Source: Endomychus coccineus (taxonomy: Eukaryota; Arthropoda; Insecta; Coleoptera; Endomychidae). From it: a DNA stretch of 64,000 nt. The position numbers were made by a program, and so were the translations under genes. The stretch is taken from NCBI GenBank assembly GCA_958510875.1, contig OY294067.1:263908180-263972179 (forward strand). Reading direction: 5' to 3'. Each line of letters starts with the position of its first letter. Within the stretch, counting starts at the first letter, position 1. Below, in pieces: positions 32,771 through 44,931 of this stretch. Under the pieces are notes generated by a model. The model searched no databases. It was not told the origin of the DNA and saw nothing but the letters and a program-made list of their open reading frames with translations.

Positions 32771-33489
32771 AAACACCTAAGCAAAATGAATATTTGCGTA
32801 TACTTGGTTGGTGAATAGAAATGACAATAGACTAACTTGAGTATCTTCAACAAACAATATCAACAACACAAACATAAATAGTAATTTATATGACATTTGT
32901 CAATACTATAATCAATTCAATACTTACTAAATCAGATCATATTTGGTGACAGGTAAATTATTCGAAAGCAATTTTTCGATTGAAAATTCAATTCGAACGG
33001 AAAATTGCTCGAAATTAAAATTGTTCCAAAAGATATGTATTCGAAATTAGGATTTTTCGAATGTCCAATTTAAGGATTAACATATATTGGTATAGATATT
33101 ATTACACCTTCACCCTCTTGTATTGTACCTGCGTTTGTATTCTGTATTCTGTTAGGTCAGGTTAGGTTGGAAAAATCAAAATAACTCGAACAGGCAGCCT
33201 CTGGGCGAAATTTATTAGGAATACTTTTTCATAAGAAATAAATCAAAGTCTTCACGTTTGTACAATACAATAATAATTTTTGACCATTGGCGTAAGCGTT
33301 TATGGAATTCAAATACCTACAGAACCCCATAGCTACGCTACTGTATTTGTCTCAAAATGATTTTCTCACTAAAAAAACTAGTGATCCAGTAACACTTTGA
33401 CCAAGTTTGAACTGAAAATCTTAATTTGTTTAGAAGATAATGAAGAAAATGTAATAATTTTGCAAAACTTATGAACGGAAACACACTGT
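32771..33489. other. AT-rich spacer
   Basis: Contains TTCGA-rich short repeats at 32950-33065. No gene recognised. Confidence 0.4.
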
Positions 33490-33740
33490 ATATATTTCCA
33501 TGGTCGTTGTTCATCAGAAATTTCGTCCATTATTCTAGCACGAGAGATTACAGGAAGGCAGACTAGACGAGCTCAAGCTGGTCATCCCTTCATTGTTAAG
33601 ATCGAGATATGCTTCCTTCCAGACTTCATTTTTGGTGCCTCTTCCCTGATGCCCATAACCTCCAAGCTATGCATGACTATTTCAATGCCGTTCTTCTGCC
33701 CAATATTCCACCGCTGACTCAAACGATACTACTAGGAATA
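33490..33740 (+). repeat. LINE 3' coding-end fragment, related to 38200-38700
   Basis: Shares GTTCATCAGAAATTTCGTC and the AGACTAGACGAGCTCAA ... TCATTGT(T/C)AAG block with 38197-38545. It is a lone copy of the tail of the same LINE family, with no RT. Confidence 0.65.
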
Positions 33741-34409
33741 GGAAAGGATTTTGCTATAAATACTCCAATTCATTTGGAAACAAAAAGTCACTTTTATTGT
33801 TATTTTTAACATTTTTGTATATATTTTTCTGAAGAATCGCTATTCTTAAAGAAAATTTGAATAAGCAAAAGAGAACAAAAATGATTTACGGAATCTTAAT
33901 TTAACTTTTAACATTGAAATAAAATATAATTTACACTTTCTATTTTCTATTTTACAAGCATTCCATGTTTCTTATCAACATCTTCGGTTCATGCATTGGG
34001 TACAAGTTTTTGTAGTTTGTATTCTGTTGTAGAATGCTATTTATTGCCAACAAATTTCAAAACTATGGAACAAACGCTGAGTACTTTGAATCACGAATTC
34101 AGATGCTTCCTGTCTGACGAATTGCCGCTTTTCGATAATTAGTTTAATGAGCTGAAACATGAAAATTGAGGTACATATAAGCCTGAACATATCGCTAATT
34201 TGAAAATCGATATTCATCCTGGGACTTTCTAACTCAATTACGACATGTTCAAGCGACACTTGACAGAACGAACAACAATGTAATCATATTTGGACGTTTA
34301 ACGGTTTCTAATTCCATTAATCATTAGTTCACTAGAAATCCAATTGCTAAACCAGATATATATCTACATATATTTTATACTCTTATAATATACTAAATAT
34401 TAAGTCCAA
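33741..34409. other. AT-rich spacer
   Basis: Nothing recognised. Confidence 0.4.
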
Positions 34410-34520
34410 GCATTTGAGGAAGAAAATCGATGATTTTTGTCCGAATTTCGGCTAGTTCTAATTTTGGTCTATTCTTATGTATTTTGACGCGCTGAACACG
34501 ATGATGTTAGTTTGGGTTAA

Positions 34521-36574
34521 CCCTGTGCTCGAAAAAATGTCCATATTCTATAAGTAAAGACTGTTCTGATTGCGCCGAACCAGAAGTCAATATATTAGAT
34601 GATGATTTTGATAAGTGTATGGATGATGAAATAAGTATGAGGACCAGTGGCGGCTCTTCGAAGGAGGCTAAGGAAGCTCAGCCTCCTCACCAATTTATCT
34701 TGTTGATCATTCTTCATTTTATTTCCTGTTTCTCTAATAATTTCTCACATTTCACAATTAATTTCCCGTTTTCAGCAGTTATTTTTAATCTGGCAACAGT
34801 GCCCTGAGGCTAGACTCTATATATATGTCAAACCCTAAACAGTAAACACCTGTTGCTCAACACAGTTGCCATTTTTCCGAGCAGTCCAATTGCTAAGTAC
34901 CGTAAAACATAGCTGAAATGGCAACACTCTCAGTAGGCTAGCCTGCCGCCGGCAAAGAGAACTCTTTGGCCGCCGGCCTTTCAGCTTTCAGCTCAGTACG
35001 CTCGGTGGTATGGAATACGACACATGCGTGTTTCGTCGGTGTTTGTTTTGTAACGCCACGCGAACTGAGGTTAGATTAGAATTTGTCTGTTCGGTAAATT
35101 ACTAAAATTTAGTGCTAGTGATTCATTTGCTGGCTTTTTAGAAAATCCATTTAGTGGATTAGCGTATGACAAAAAAGTGTTTTTTAAAAATAAACGGCCT
35201 TTACCAGATTTGAAAGGAATAGTGATGTCAGGTGAATATCCAAATCGATCATTTAATACTGACAATTATAAAAAATATTTATGGTTAACGGGATCTGCGA
35301 ATAAATTAACTGCTCAGAAGGCGCATCTGTAATAGCGGGACTTCAAACGGTCTTCAAACAAAAATAAAATCAGCCTCAGGATATTTTCACCCATTGTTAC
35401 GAGCACAACATGAATTTGGTTTTAAGTAATGCATGTAGTTCCATTAAGGAAGTTAGAATTTTTTTTTCCATCTCATCGTCATTTTCAAATTTTTTTAGCA
35501 AATTCACCAAACTAACTGAAGTTTTAAATAACATAGTAGGAAACAGAATTCTCTGTAATGCTCCAACTCGATGGACTTTTACATCACGTGCAGTGTTTAC
35601 CATCCATAAAAATAAAGATAAATTAATTGAAACATTTGATTTCATATTACACAGTCATGACTTTTCAACACTTTCATTAAATGCTGCTGTTGGTTTAGAA
35701 AATGAAGAAATAAGAAACAAAAAACGAACAAAAAAAGTTTTTTTTCCAAGGGAAACTCTACCTCCACGTTAGTTCTTGCTGGGCAACAATTGATTTTGTC
35801 ACTGAAGTAGCCGGTACGGTCGCTGCGCAAAGGTTAAATCAATTGGCTGAATAGATGAAATTGAACACGATGATGAAGATGATGACGATACCGATGATCA
35901 ATGACACTTGCGACGATCAGTTTTTATCAAACTTAGATGATGAAGTGGATCACATTACATCATTAACAATATATGCTGACAGTGATAACGAAAATAACAT
36001 CATCGAAACGTCGTGCTTTTCAGACTGTACGAAATTACAGAAATTCCTGGTAGAAAAGGTTGAGAAAAAAGTAAATGGATTTATTATATATATCTATAAT
36101 GTACATTTTTACACTTGCATTTATTGTCATTTCATTTTTCTCGATAAGCAATGTTATGTATGTTATGATATATATTATAAGTTATTAGATTAAATTATAT
36201 TATAATATTATATTATGTTATGAATAATGGAAAAAAATATAAAACTTAGATTATACGTGAATAATTAGACATATAGATATTTTTTAAATAAATATGAAAT
36301 GTAAAAAAATATAAATGTGAAAAAAAAAATTATTTATTAATCTTATTTTTTTTGTTTAGATACTGAAATTTGTTATGTAACACCCTAAAAAGCATCATGT
36401 CACTGTCACATGTCACATAATACACGTTGACACGTCTACATACATTCACACATTCACACAAAACGATTATAAGCTTTCCAACAACTTTTATGCTAAGCAT
36501 TTTTCCATACAACTCATAGTTTTGTCTCACAACGCAAAGAAATCAAAAAATGGCCATAGTTTTTCGACCACAGG
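34521..36574 (+). mobile_element. piggyBac-like element (TTAA target, CCCTGTG ends)
   Basis: TTAA at 34517-34520 and 36575-36578 flanks inverted termini CCCTGTG(C/G)TCGAAAAA, 16 bases with one mismatch. TTAA duplication plus CCC termini is the piggyBac signature. Acidic open segments at 34545-34640 (rich in D and E) and at 35855-36075 resemble the acidic N-terminus of piggyBac transposases, but the catalytic domain was not found. A hAT fragment occupies much of the interior. Confidence 0.65.
34645..35850 (+). pseudogene. Internally deleted hAT element, TTF-type transposase
   Basis: Starts at CAGTGGCGGCTC (34645), a typical hAT terminus. The plus strand then has an open segment at about 35094-35328 ending in N-Y-K-K-Y-x-W-L-T-G, the TTF-type zinc-finger region of this hAT branch, which stops before the finger cysteines. 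A second segment at 35395-35770 has H-C-x-x-H-x-x-NLVL-S-x-A and NAPTRW, motifs from the middle of the same transposase. The catalytic regions in between are deleted. The 3' terminus was not located, so the right boundary is approximate. Confidence 0.72.
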
Positions 36575-36728
36575 GTTAATCCCAATTTAAACTATACCAT
36601 CGTGTTCAGCGCGTCAAAATACATAAAAATAGACCAAAATTAGAACTCGCCGAAATTCGGACAAAAAAATCCTCAAATGCCTACTATTACACTATTAGCC
36701 TAAGATGCATTTAATGTGGCTGCTCATA

Positions 36729-37262
36729 CAATAGTGGAGTCAATCTACGACAATTTAGAGCGAAGCTGGGAAATTACTGTTGGGAAATTGTTTTTAATTT
36801 TACAAACAACAAAACCTTGGTTTTCAACTTCCGAAAGTGAGTGCATCCCCATTTTCTCCACAAAAATGGGTTATTCTCCATTCTTAGGGATAGTGTTTCA
36901 GTTGTTATTTTTTTTACCTCTTACATTGTAAGCTAAGGTAATGAAACATTTCCTTGTGGGGTGAATATAACATTACCTCACAAAAATTTAACGGCATGTT
37001 CTTTGTACATATAAATGAATATAATTCTGTATCTTAGTTAACAGTATAAGTGGCCAATAAAAATTAAAAGCCCAGGAACTAGCCCTAAAATGGTTGAAAA
37101 AATCTTTGTTGCAGGAAAAAGAGGATTGCACTCACTTTCGGGTGTAGAAAAACTAGGGTTTTATTATTCTCACAATGAAAATCAATTTCCCATGGATGGC
37201 TATTCCGCAACAAAAATATCCAAACCATTTCGTAGATTGACTCCACTACTATGGTATTGCGA
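36729..37262. repeat. MITE-like element with diverged inverted arms
   Basis: GTGGAGTCAATCTACGA at 36734-36750 is the exact inverse of bases at about 37236-37252. Arms continue with CCGAAAGTGAGTGCA at 36830-36844 versus its inverse near 37124-37138. The centre is AT-rich and non-coding. Confidence 0.65.
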
Positions 37263-38029
37263 TCATATATTCATCATCAAGATGAGACCAGCTGATTCTA
37301 ATTGAATGAGTTGAAGTAGAATTAAGTTATTAGGAGACAGTGAGTCCTAATTTTTTCCATCTTCTTGAATGAAACTAAACTAACTCACCACAAAACATAT
37401 TTTTACCCCCAATAATGTTAATAATAGTAAAAAATTTCCTCATCAAAAAAAAATTGATAAAACTGGATAACGAATACGGTTATCTTCGGCATTATGCTTT
37501 TGTGGGAATGTCCAGAGATCCTGTGTTGGCAAATAACAATGCCTTTCTGACGTGGGTATCTATACCTACTCTTTTACCGGGTCTCAACTATTAAATAAAT
37601 AATTCAGAGGTTATCAGAAACTGGAAAGTGAAACAGAAATCAGCATACTAGGACATTATGTTTCTGGGCTACGACAAGCGGAAAAATTCTTCACGATAAA
37701 AAGTAAACTAATGCACAGTATTGTGTATCTGCTACGGTAAATTCGATTAATTTGGATATTATACAAAGTCGCCCATTATATTGAAGAATTTATCAAATAT
37801 ACCGGTTATTATCAACAATCTCCTGTGATTGCTGGTAAAATTATTTTTTAGACAACCCATATGCACACTAGGTCCCAAGAATGACGCCTGGACGTTCAAT
37901 AAATCAAAGATATTGCCAACCTGTAGAAACTTTATGCTGAAACTTTTTTACAAAGAATCCATTGGCGTGGTCATATATTTTTTTCTATTCTGAATTTTGA
38001 GGTATGACCTAAACTTTCCTTAATGCAAA
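37263..38029. other. Spacer
   Basis: AT-rich. A short coding-like stretch at about 37610-37740 is open but unrecognised. Confidence 0.35.
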
Positions 38030-38240
38030 TATGCAAATCATAGTTGGCGAGTTTTCTCTCAGCTATATCACTCCACGTGGAGGTTAACGGAGTATCCTCC
38101 GATACAATGGCTATCAACGCTGGTGTTCCTCAGGGATCTAACTTGGCGCCAACTTTTTTTCTGTTCCATATTAACGATCTGCCGGAAGTGACGACCATGG
38201 TCAGTGTTCATCAGAAATTTCGTCTGGTGCTCTACCACGA
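38030..38240 (+). pseudogene. LINE reverse transcriptase fragment
   Basis: Contains the RT block AGVPQGS-x-L-x-P followed by INDLP (about 38118-38190). It then joins directly to the 3' coding tail, so the catalytic ADD box and everything between are deleted. Confidence 0.75.
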
Positions 38241-38705
38241 GTGATTCCAGATAGACAGACTAGACGAACTCAAGTTAGTCAGCCTTTCATTGTCAAGCTC
38301 CAGACCTGCCGAAATTCTTCCTACCAGAGTTCATTTTTCCATCGAACAGCGAAGTTGTGGAACTCTCTACCTAGTGAGGTCTTTCCCTACGCCTATAACC
38401 CCCGAATCTTCAAGAAAAATACGAATGCCTATCTCCCCTCTCTACATTCCACTGCTGGCTCACACGATGTTTTTCGACCACTAGAGATTCCAGATAAGCG
38501 GACTAGACGAGCTCAAACTAGTCACCCCTTCATTGTCAAGCTCGAGATCTATCAGACTTCATTTTTTTGTCGAACGGTCTTTTCCTATGCCTATAACCTC
38601 CAAACCTTCAAGAAAAATTCGAATGCCTATCTCCTCCCCCAACATTCCACCACTGGTTCACACGATGTTCTGCGATCGTTATATGTTTTGCTCTCATATA
38701 GTTAA
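38241..38705 (+). pseudogene. LINE 3' coding tail, tandemly duplicated
   Basis: Open for 154 codons. Two consecutive versions of one segment occur: RRTQVSQPFIVKL ... FFHRT ... YAYN ... FKKN and then RRAQTSHPFIVKL ... FFCRT ... YAYN ... FKKN. The first includes LWNSLPSEVFP, a motif common at the very C-terminus of CR1/Daphne-like LINE proteins; the second has a deletion there. A third lone copy is at 33490-33740. Confidence 0.72.
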
Positions 38706-39100
38706 CGTAGAGAAAAAAATTAATAGTTGTCAGTGTAGTGTTTAGTTATCATAAGTTGTGGAAAAAGACCTAATAACTCATTTTTGTGATAACTGGTATT
38801 ATTTTGTCCTACAGGTAAGCATCTTGCAATTAATTTCAATATGGTGTGATGTCTTTTTAGTCTATTAAGTTTTAAATATACAGGATGTGTATATCTACTT
38901 CATGAAGCAGTGTTTATTCTTAGAGGAGTCAAATATTATGACTGAATAGCATTGTATTCAATTTTTGCATTAACTATCATTTATTAGTACCTACATCAAT
39001 TAATTTTTGGAACATTTTTTCATTTGGATTCATTGTTACCCTGACACAACGAGCATTTATATTTTGAACCTAGATAATAACAACTACTTAATTATTTTGT
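38706..39100. other. Spacer
   Basis: AT-rich. A TATACAGGATGTG word at 38877 resembles a Tc1/mariner terminus, but no partner was found. Confidence 0.4.
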
Positions 39101-39102
39101 TA

Positions 39103-40446
39103 TACAGGGTGCTTCAGGAAGATCTCCCGTTAATGAAGGGGACGGTAGATTTTGCAAAAATAATCAGGTTTTCTTATATAAACTATGGTCCTAACTTCTT
39201 TCGTTTCGAAGATACAGGCGTTGAATTTAAATTTTTGTAAACAATTTTGCTGTAGCTCTTGTACAGTTACAGGTATTTCGTTGAAATCTGATACTCGTGG
39301 CTTCAGAGGACGCCAAATAAGATGGTTCAGTTAGTTTCAGATTATGCGGTAAAGGGCGCTGGGTACGCTACTTTTCGGCGATTCTTTTAGCCTTAACTTT
39401 TTTGAGAATAATTTTTTCGTTTTCTTTGCACATTTTTCTGATTTACAATTTTATTTCAAACAAATAATGTTGAGGTTCTCGAAATCCCACCTTTTCCGAG
39501 AAAAACGCGCTTGAATGATTCGGTAGTAAGTAAATTCGTTAATGAGTTTTTGTTATGTTCATTTAAACGCTTTCTCCGGAAATTCACTAATTAAGGTAAA
39601 TCTTTGTTAACATCATCAGAAAGGTTAGACAATTTTAATCATTTTGGTTCAAAGCTCATTGGCAAACTGACCTTGATAAGAGTGGGGGAAGCTATTGAAA
39701 GTGTAATAATTTAAATCGATGTAGTTCCTAAACGACTTATTCGATTTTAGTAAACTTTAGCTTGTATAGAAGAGTATTGTCGTATCTATTAGTACACGTT
39801 AGTTCCTAATTAAATTGATAGAGGGCGTAATTTCAAATTATAACGGTTTTATTGATTTATCCCAAAAACTTAAATTATACGGTATAGCTATGACATGATA
39901 ATCGGAAATTAGATTACATTTGCGAAAAAAACTGAAAACCGCAGATCGAAATCTTTTTTTGTTTCAAAGTTCGAGAAAAACGCGTTTAAGTGAACATATG
40001 CGATTTCGGTAGTAAGTAAATTTGTTAATGAGTTTTTGTTATGTTCATTTAAACGCGTTTTTCTCGAAAGCGGTGAAATTTTGAGACATCATTTGGTTGG
40101 AGTAAAATTTTAAACCAGAATAATGTGCAAAGAAAACAAAAAAATCATTCTCAAAAAAGTAAAGGCTAAAAGAAACGCTGAAAAGCCGCCCCCTACCGCA
40201 TAATCTGAAACTAACTAAACCATGTTATTGGGCGTTCTCTGAAACTTCCGAGTACTAGATTTCAACGAAATATCTGTAACTGGACAGGAGCTACAGCTAA
40301 ATTTCGTTTGAAAAAAATTAAATTCAACGCCCTGTATCTCCGAAACGAAAGGAGATAGGACCATAGTTTATATGAGAAATCTGATAATTTTTGCAAAATC
40401 TACCGTCCCCCGCATTTACGGGAGGTCTTTCTGAATCATCCTGTAT
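39103..40446. mobile_element. Non-autonomous Tc1/mariner-like element with ~480-bp TIRs
   Basis: Bounded by inverted TACAGG(G/A)TG(C/A)TTCAG termini and TA on both sides (39101-39102, 40447-40448). Arms extend to about 39580 and 39975. The middle has no transposase. Inside the right arm is a second, shorter palindrome with CGAGAAAAACGCGTTTAA (39969-39986) and its inverse (40050-40069). The termini belong to the same broad type as 18470-20803, but the sequence is a different family. Confidence 0.85.
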
Positions 40447-40448
40447 AA

Positions 40449-41439
40449 CTGGAAAAATGCAGCTAGTGTTCAATAAGGTCTTGTTCCTAGTATAAATCTC
40501 AGAGGCATATCCCAGTAAAATTCTTAACATTTTGATAAGTGTTTGCATGTGTGCTGTAATGAGGAACTGTCTAGTTTGTCGGGGCAGGATGTATTTCAAC
40601 CCAAAAAAAAATTCTCCTTTACCATTTCATGGTACAAGATAGTTATTCCAATACCACCCCGAACGTTGATGCTTTTCCCTCTGTAAAATTGCCTGGGGGA
40701 ATTCAACATCTGCTGATAATGCCGACAGTAAGAATATTTCATATTAGTAGAATTCTTATAAATAAGCTGAAGTTATTCAGTAACTCTTACGAACCGACAA
40801 TTCAGCTTGCAATCGAATATCCTGATTGAATCCATATTCGAGTCGAAGTTGATTATAGGGCGCAAATGTTCTCTTTGCTACAGTTTCTTACAGACGATGT
40901 GGCAAACGTTGTCGTTCCGTTCTGGAATCAGTATATGTTTGAGCAAACGTTCGCCGTAAATATTTGCGTATGGATTCCACACAATGTGATAAATACTCGA
41001 TTTGCTAATGTAGGCGAACATTATACCAACATATGCTGCGCGAAGCAGTCTGTAGATACAAAAGTTGTTATGATGAGTGATGACGACATAATTATTGCCG
41101 AAGTTACAATTTTACGCCTTTTTGTTCAGCGTTTAATTGTTGTAAAATTGTTGATCACTGAAAAAGATTACTCCATTAGCTGTGCTGATTGGATTATCTT
41201 TTAAATAGTAAAATGGCATTACATATAATATAACATGACATATTCAAACGTGAAAATTATTCCATTGTCATTTTAATAATTCATAATATATATTTACACG
41301 TTTCCGACCATACAAGCAAATACTTGTGAAATAGAAGTGGACAAAAACATAAATTTCCTAAATATGAACGTTAGCATGATACAGATGGAAAAATAAAACT
41401 TGAAGAACTGAAGGAGTTTGGTATCAACGTTATCTTCAC
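40449..41439. other. Spacer with one unassigned open frame
   Basis: The plus strand is open at 40866-41204 for 112 codons and at 40629-40829 for 66. The translations have no motif that I recognise, and the region is near average in composition. Not called as genes. Confidence 0.35.
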
Positions 41440-42000
41440 TTCAATTCCGTTGCACCAACAAGTTGTAAAAAAAAAGTGTTATAAACAGTCTTACAGATCG
41501 CGCTGTTAAATTATCCCACCCAGAGGACCTCCCAAAAATTTGAAAATTGTTTGTAATACACTGGAAATGAATGGCTTGTGCCAAACGCATTTTTCAATCC
41601 CATCATTAAAGAAAGAATAAACAAAATCTATAATGGAACGTCATATCTATATAAATAACATAAACGGTAATACAGATAATTTTATAACATTACCATACAT
41701 TCTGGAGACCTCAGAGAGAATTGAGAAATGTTTTAAAAAGTATGATATAAATATTGCTCATAAACCTACTAACTGTGTTGGAAAATATTTTTCAAATCTG
41801 AAACCTTTAATACCTGAAGATGAACAAACCCACAAAGTATACAAATTAAATTGTTTAGACTGCTATGGGACTTATGCAGGAATCTCTGAGCAATATTTAC
41901 AAAAAAGAATTTATCGCCATGAGTATAGTACAAGAAACAAAATTCCACCGCCCTTGCTAAACATTGTTATGAAAGATCTATTCTGGAGATGATTCCCATT
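41440..42000 (+). pseudogene. Third Penelope-like relic (GIY-YIG region)
   Basis: Open at 41633-41992 for 119 codons. It carries the PLE linker motif near HKPTN and then the GIY-YIG start V-Y-K-L-N-C-x-x-C with the YIG triplet altered to YAG, followed by an R-I-x-R-H-E segment. The upstream part near 41550-41600 (T-L-x-x-N-G) fits the region before it. RT is absent, and the changed nuclease motif and truncation make it inactive. Confidence 0.75.
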
Positions 42001-42255
42001 AAACGTAACTGCAAGTCTGTAAAATGTAAATCATAGAACAGATATTCAGTCATTAAGTCAGATTTATAATAATTTAATTAATTAAAACTCTTGCAAATTC
42101 CTACATGCGTCTTTATAATGTTAAAAGTATATTTTAGGTAAAATGTTCAAATAACAATATTTCTAATAGGGTCTGACAACCTTTTTCTATTACTTCATAA
42201 ATCTTTAACATCTGCTTCGAAAGTGGATACTTGAGCGTTATATTTTTTTGTTTCA
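42001..42255. other. Probable PLE tail and spacer
   Basis: AT-rich, non-coding. The bases around 42172-42235 may be the 3' tail of the Penelope-like relic. Confidence 0.35.
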
Positions 42256-42259
42256 GTCG

Positions 42260-43705
42260 TATACAGACTTTGTTGACATGAGTTCGTATATTATAAGAAA
42301 ATTGCTCAGCAGTGGATTCTTGATATATTTCATATACTTAAAACATTAAAAAGTTACTTAACAAATAGGCAACAATGTGTCAACATAGACAATACCTTAA
42401 GTAATTTTGAAATCCTAACTTGCGGTGTTCCTCAAGGCACTGTATTAGGACCACTATTGTTTATTATATATCTGAACAACTTATTCAATGTAGATATCAG
42501 TGGATATATCATTAGTTTTGCTAATGACACCGCCATTTTCTTTGAGGGAACTACATGGTTAGCATTGAAATCTATAGTAGAGAAGGACTTAATAGAAATA
42601 AAAAAATGGTTTGACAATAAACTTTTAACTATTAACTTTGATAAAACTACATTTCTTCCCTTTGCATCATATAAAAATAATCTACCTATATTTGATACTC
42701 TAGAAATACAAGGTGTAGATAAAAATATTTCTATTCAAGCGGCACTAAAGGTCAAATATTTGGGTGTGTATATAGACAGTCACTTACGGTGGGATGTTCA
42801 TATAAATTGCGTTGTACGAAAGCTAAGATACATATTATATACTTTTAGGAACCTGAAACAAATATTAAATCGCAATCAGCTTAAAATATTGTATAGTGCA
42901 CTAGTAGAAACGCACCTTATTTATGGTATAGTAGGATGGGGTGGAGTCTCCAAAACTTACTCGAAAACTTTGGATATAATCCAAAAACGAATTTTAAAGC
43001 TTATTTTCAACAAAAACAATATATTTCCTAGTAACGATCTATTTAAAGAAACAGAAATGCTTGATATTAGACAACACTATTTCGCATGTTTAGCATTGAA
43101 ATGTCACACTGAAAAAGTACTCACAAATCCTGGTCATGAATATAGATAACGAAATAATAACTTACCTCTTAATAAAATTTCTAAAACCATTGGACAAAGA
43201 TCTTTTGAATTCCTGTCTGTTAAAATATACAATTATCTGCCCGTTCAAATCAAATTACTTAAACAAAATCGATCATTTAAACGGGAATGTAAGAAATTAT
43301 TACTAAATACTTCTCGTGAATTGATAAATAATATTATAGATTCGAAAAATGCATAAATATAATTGTTTTCATAAATTGTTCCTGTATATGCCAACCTTTT
43401 GTTACTCTATTTTATTAGTTATGGCTTATTATTTGTTTGTAGAATGTTGATATACGAATCCAAATTTATTTTTACATTTTTTTTAGATTTACATTTATAT
43501 ATACTATTAATAACAATATGCTATTGTTTTGATATTTTGTCAAATTTATATTTTACATTATTTTGTATAAAACCACGTTCAAGCATTACATGTAATGCTT
43601 AAGTGGTTCCTTTCTTTATTTGTAATATTATGAATATATCTTAAATTGTCCTTTATGAACACATTTAGTTACAAATAAATATTTATTTATTTATTTATTT
43701 ATTAT
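42260..43705 (+). mobile_element. 5'-truncated CR1/Jockey-like LINE with TTTA tail
   Basis: Begins inside RT and ends in a (TTTA)n run at 43681-43704, a common LINE 3' end. It contains an almost open second half of the pol frame. The 5' boundary is approximate and no target duplication was found. Confidence 0.78.
42330..43356 (+). pseudogene. LINE pol C-terminal half
   Basis: One frame runs from about 42330 with a single stop at 43147-43149 to the terminal TAA near 43354. Motifs: SYL-x-NRQQ; CGVPQGTVLGPLLF at about 42421-42462; the catalytic box, which reads F-A-N-D (42516-42527) where active enzymes have A-D-D; and KYLG at 42758. The post-RT block with LVETHLIYGIVGWGG is near 42900-42945, and an RSFEFLSVKIYNYLP-type C-terminus follows the stop. 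The D-to-N change in the active site plus truncation mean that it is inactive, but decay is otherwise light. Confidence 0.82.
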
Positions 43706-44179
43706 CAATGTGTTACAATTTCGATTATTTCTGCCTCTGTTCGTTTCGGCGACGGGGGATTTTTGGTGTAAATTGGTGCGATAAGGAGATTTTGTGCTGA
43801 TGTGTCAGTCAGTTTTAAGAAAACCCGTTTTAGAAATAATACGTCTTCTGATGATTGTCATGAGAACGAAACGTACGTAAAGACGAAAATAATAAGCATA
43901 TGTGTTAGTGTGACCTATTTCCCGACAATTTATATATAATCATACCTGGGTCAAGAATCATTATTGATGGTATTATGAAATACAATATTTGTGTTGTCGT
44001 TTGATGTGTGCAACATTTAAGGCCTATTTAGCCACGGAGGTTACCTTTTCATTATCTCTAGTTAGTTCCGGAACATTCTTTATAGCATTTCTATAATATG
44101 TGCTTTCACCATACATACACGCGGTTTAGCAGCATCGTCTGTAAGGGGCTTTATATAAAGGAATAAATCATTCACGTAT
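43706..44179. other. Spacer with a possible PLE-like tail motif
   Basis: TCTGATGATTGTCATGAG followed by CGAAACG at 43847-43873 resembles the signature at 17521-17557. No gene. Confidence 0.4.
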
Positions 44180-44669
44180 GCATTCAAAGCTCAAAGCTTA
44201 CCGTACAAATACAACACAAACCACAATTATTGAAACATTCTTCAATAAACTCGCGGAATTGTCGATGATTCAGCCCAGTGGATCTGATGGAATTAACATC
44301 TGATATGACTGGTTTTACAACAATGTAAGACTAATGGTTTTGAACCATCATCATTTTCTACAGCCTTTCACACAAGAGCAACCACACTTTTATTTTTACC
44401 ACACATATTTTTGCCTCAGTAGTAATAGATTTCAAGTTTCTCCATCGAAGGTTCTTTTTATTAATGGCATTTTCAACTCCCTTAAAAATATCTTGCCCAG
44501 TAGTCGTACCGTGAATACTATCGATATCAAGAAGTTCTTCATACACTTTATACCTTTTATCTACTACTCGAATAAAAAGCACACCTGAGCAGTATCTGAC
44601 ACATCCGTTGACTCATCCAAGACCAGAGAAAACCACTCAAGATATCCATTTTTATCAGACAGTTCAGAT

Positions 44670-44931
44670 CATAGTCAAAGTATACCAGGCCTGCCGGAGC
44701 CTCCCTTCCATCGTTTCTCGCGCTGGGTGACGTCACCCAGCTCCTCCAATCACAGCCTTGCTGTCATCAGCTCGTCTCCGGCACGTAACAACATCATATT
44801 ATGTCGTCGTCTATGACATTAATGACATTAAATAAACGAAATAAACGACCAATCAGATTGCACTAAAATTTTAAAAAGAGTAGAAGGGAGGCTCCGGCAG
44901 ACCTGGTATACTTTGACTATGGTTCAGATGA
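44670..44931. mobile_element. hAT-type MITE with perfect 8-bp target duplication
   Basis: 262 bp. Direct 8-bp repeat GTTCAGAT at 44662-44669 and 44932-44939. Inverted termini beginning CATAGTCAAAGTATACCAGG extend about 40 bases with very few mismatches. Non-coding. It interrupts the hAT transposase frame. A perfect 20-base palindrome at 44722-44741 holds TGACGTCA. Confidence 0.93.
44722..44741. promoter_or_regulatory. Perfect palindrome with CRE-like TGACGTCA
   Basis: The 20 bases are their own reverse complement and centre on TGACGTCA, the cAMP-response-element consensus bound by CREB/ATF factors. Function here is not shown. Confidence 0.55.

Larger units (their letters stand above)
34410..36680. 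repeat. Inverted-repeat pair enclosing a nested transposon
   Basis: 34410-34516 and 36579-36680 are inverted copies, sharing GTCCGAATTTCGGC/GCCGAAATTCGGAC and GACGCGCTGAACACGATG. They meet the TTAA sites of the piggyBac-like element. Either a palindromic MITE received that element at its centre, or these are very long outer TIRs of one element. Confidence 0.7.

Noticed and set aside
40866..41204. 112-codon open frame as a protein-coding gene
   Set aside because: No recognisable motif and no supporting context; this length is possible by chance in 64 kb.
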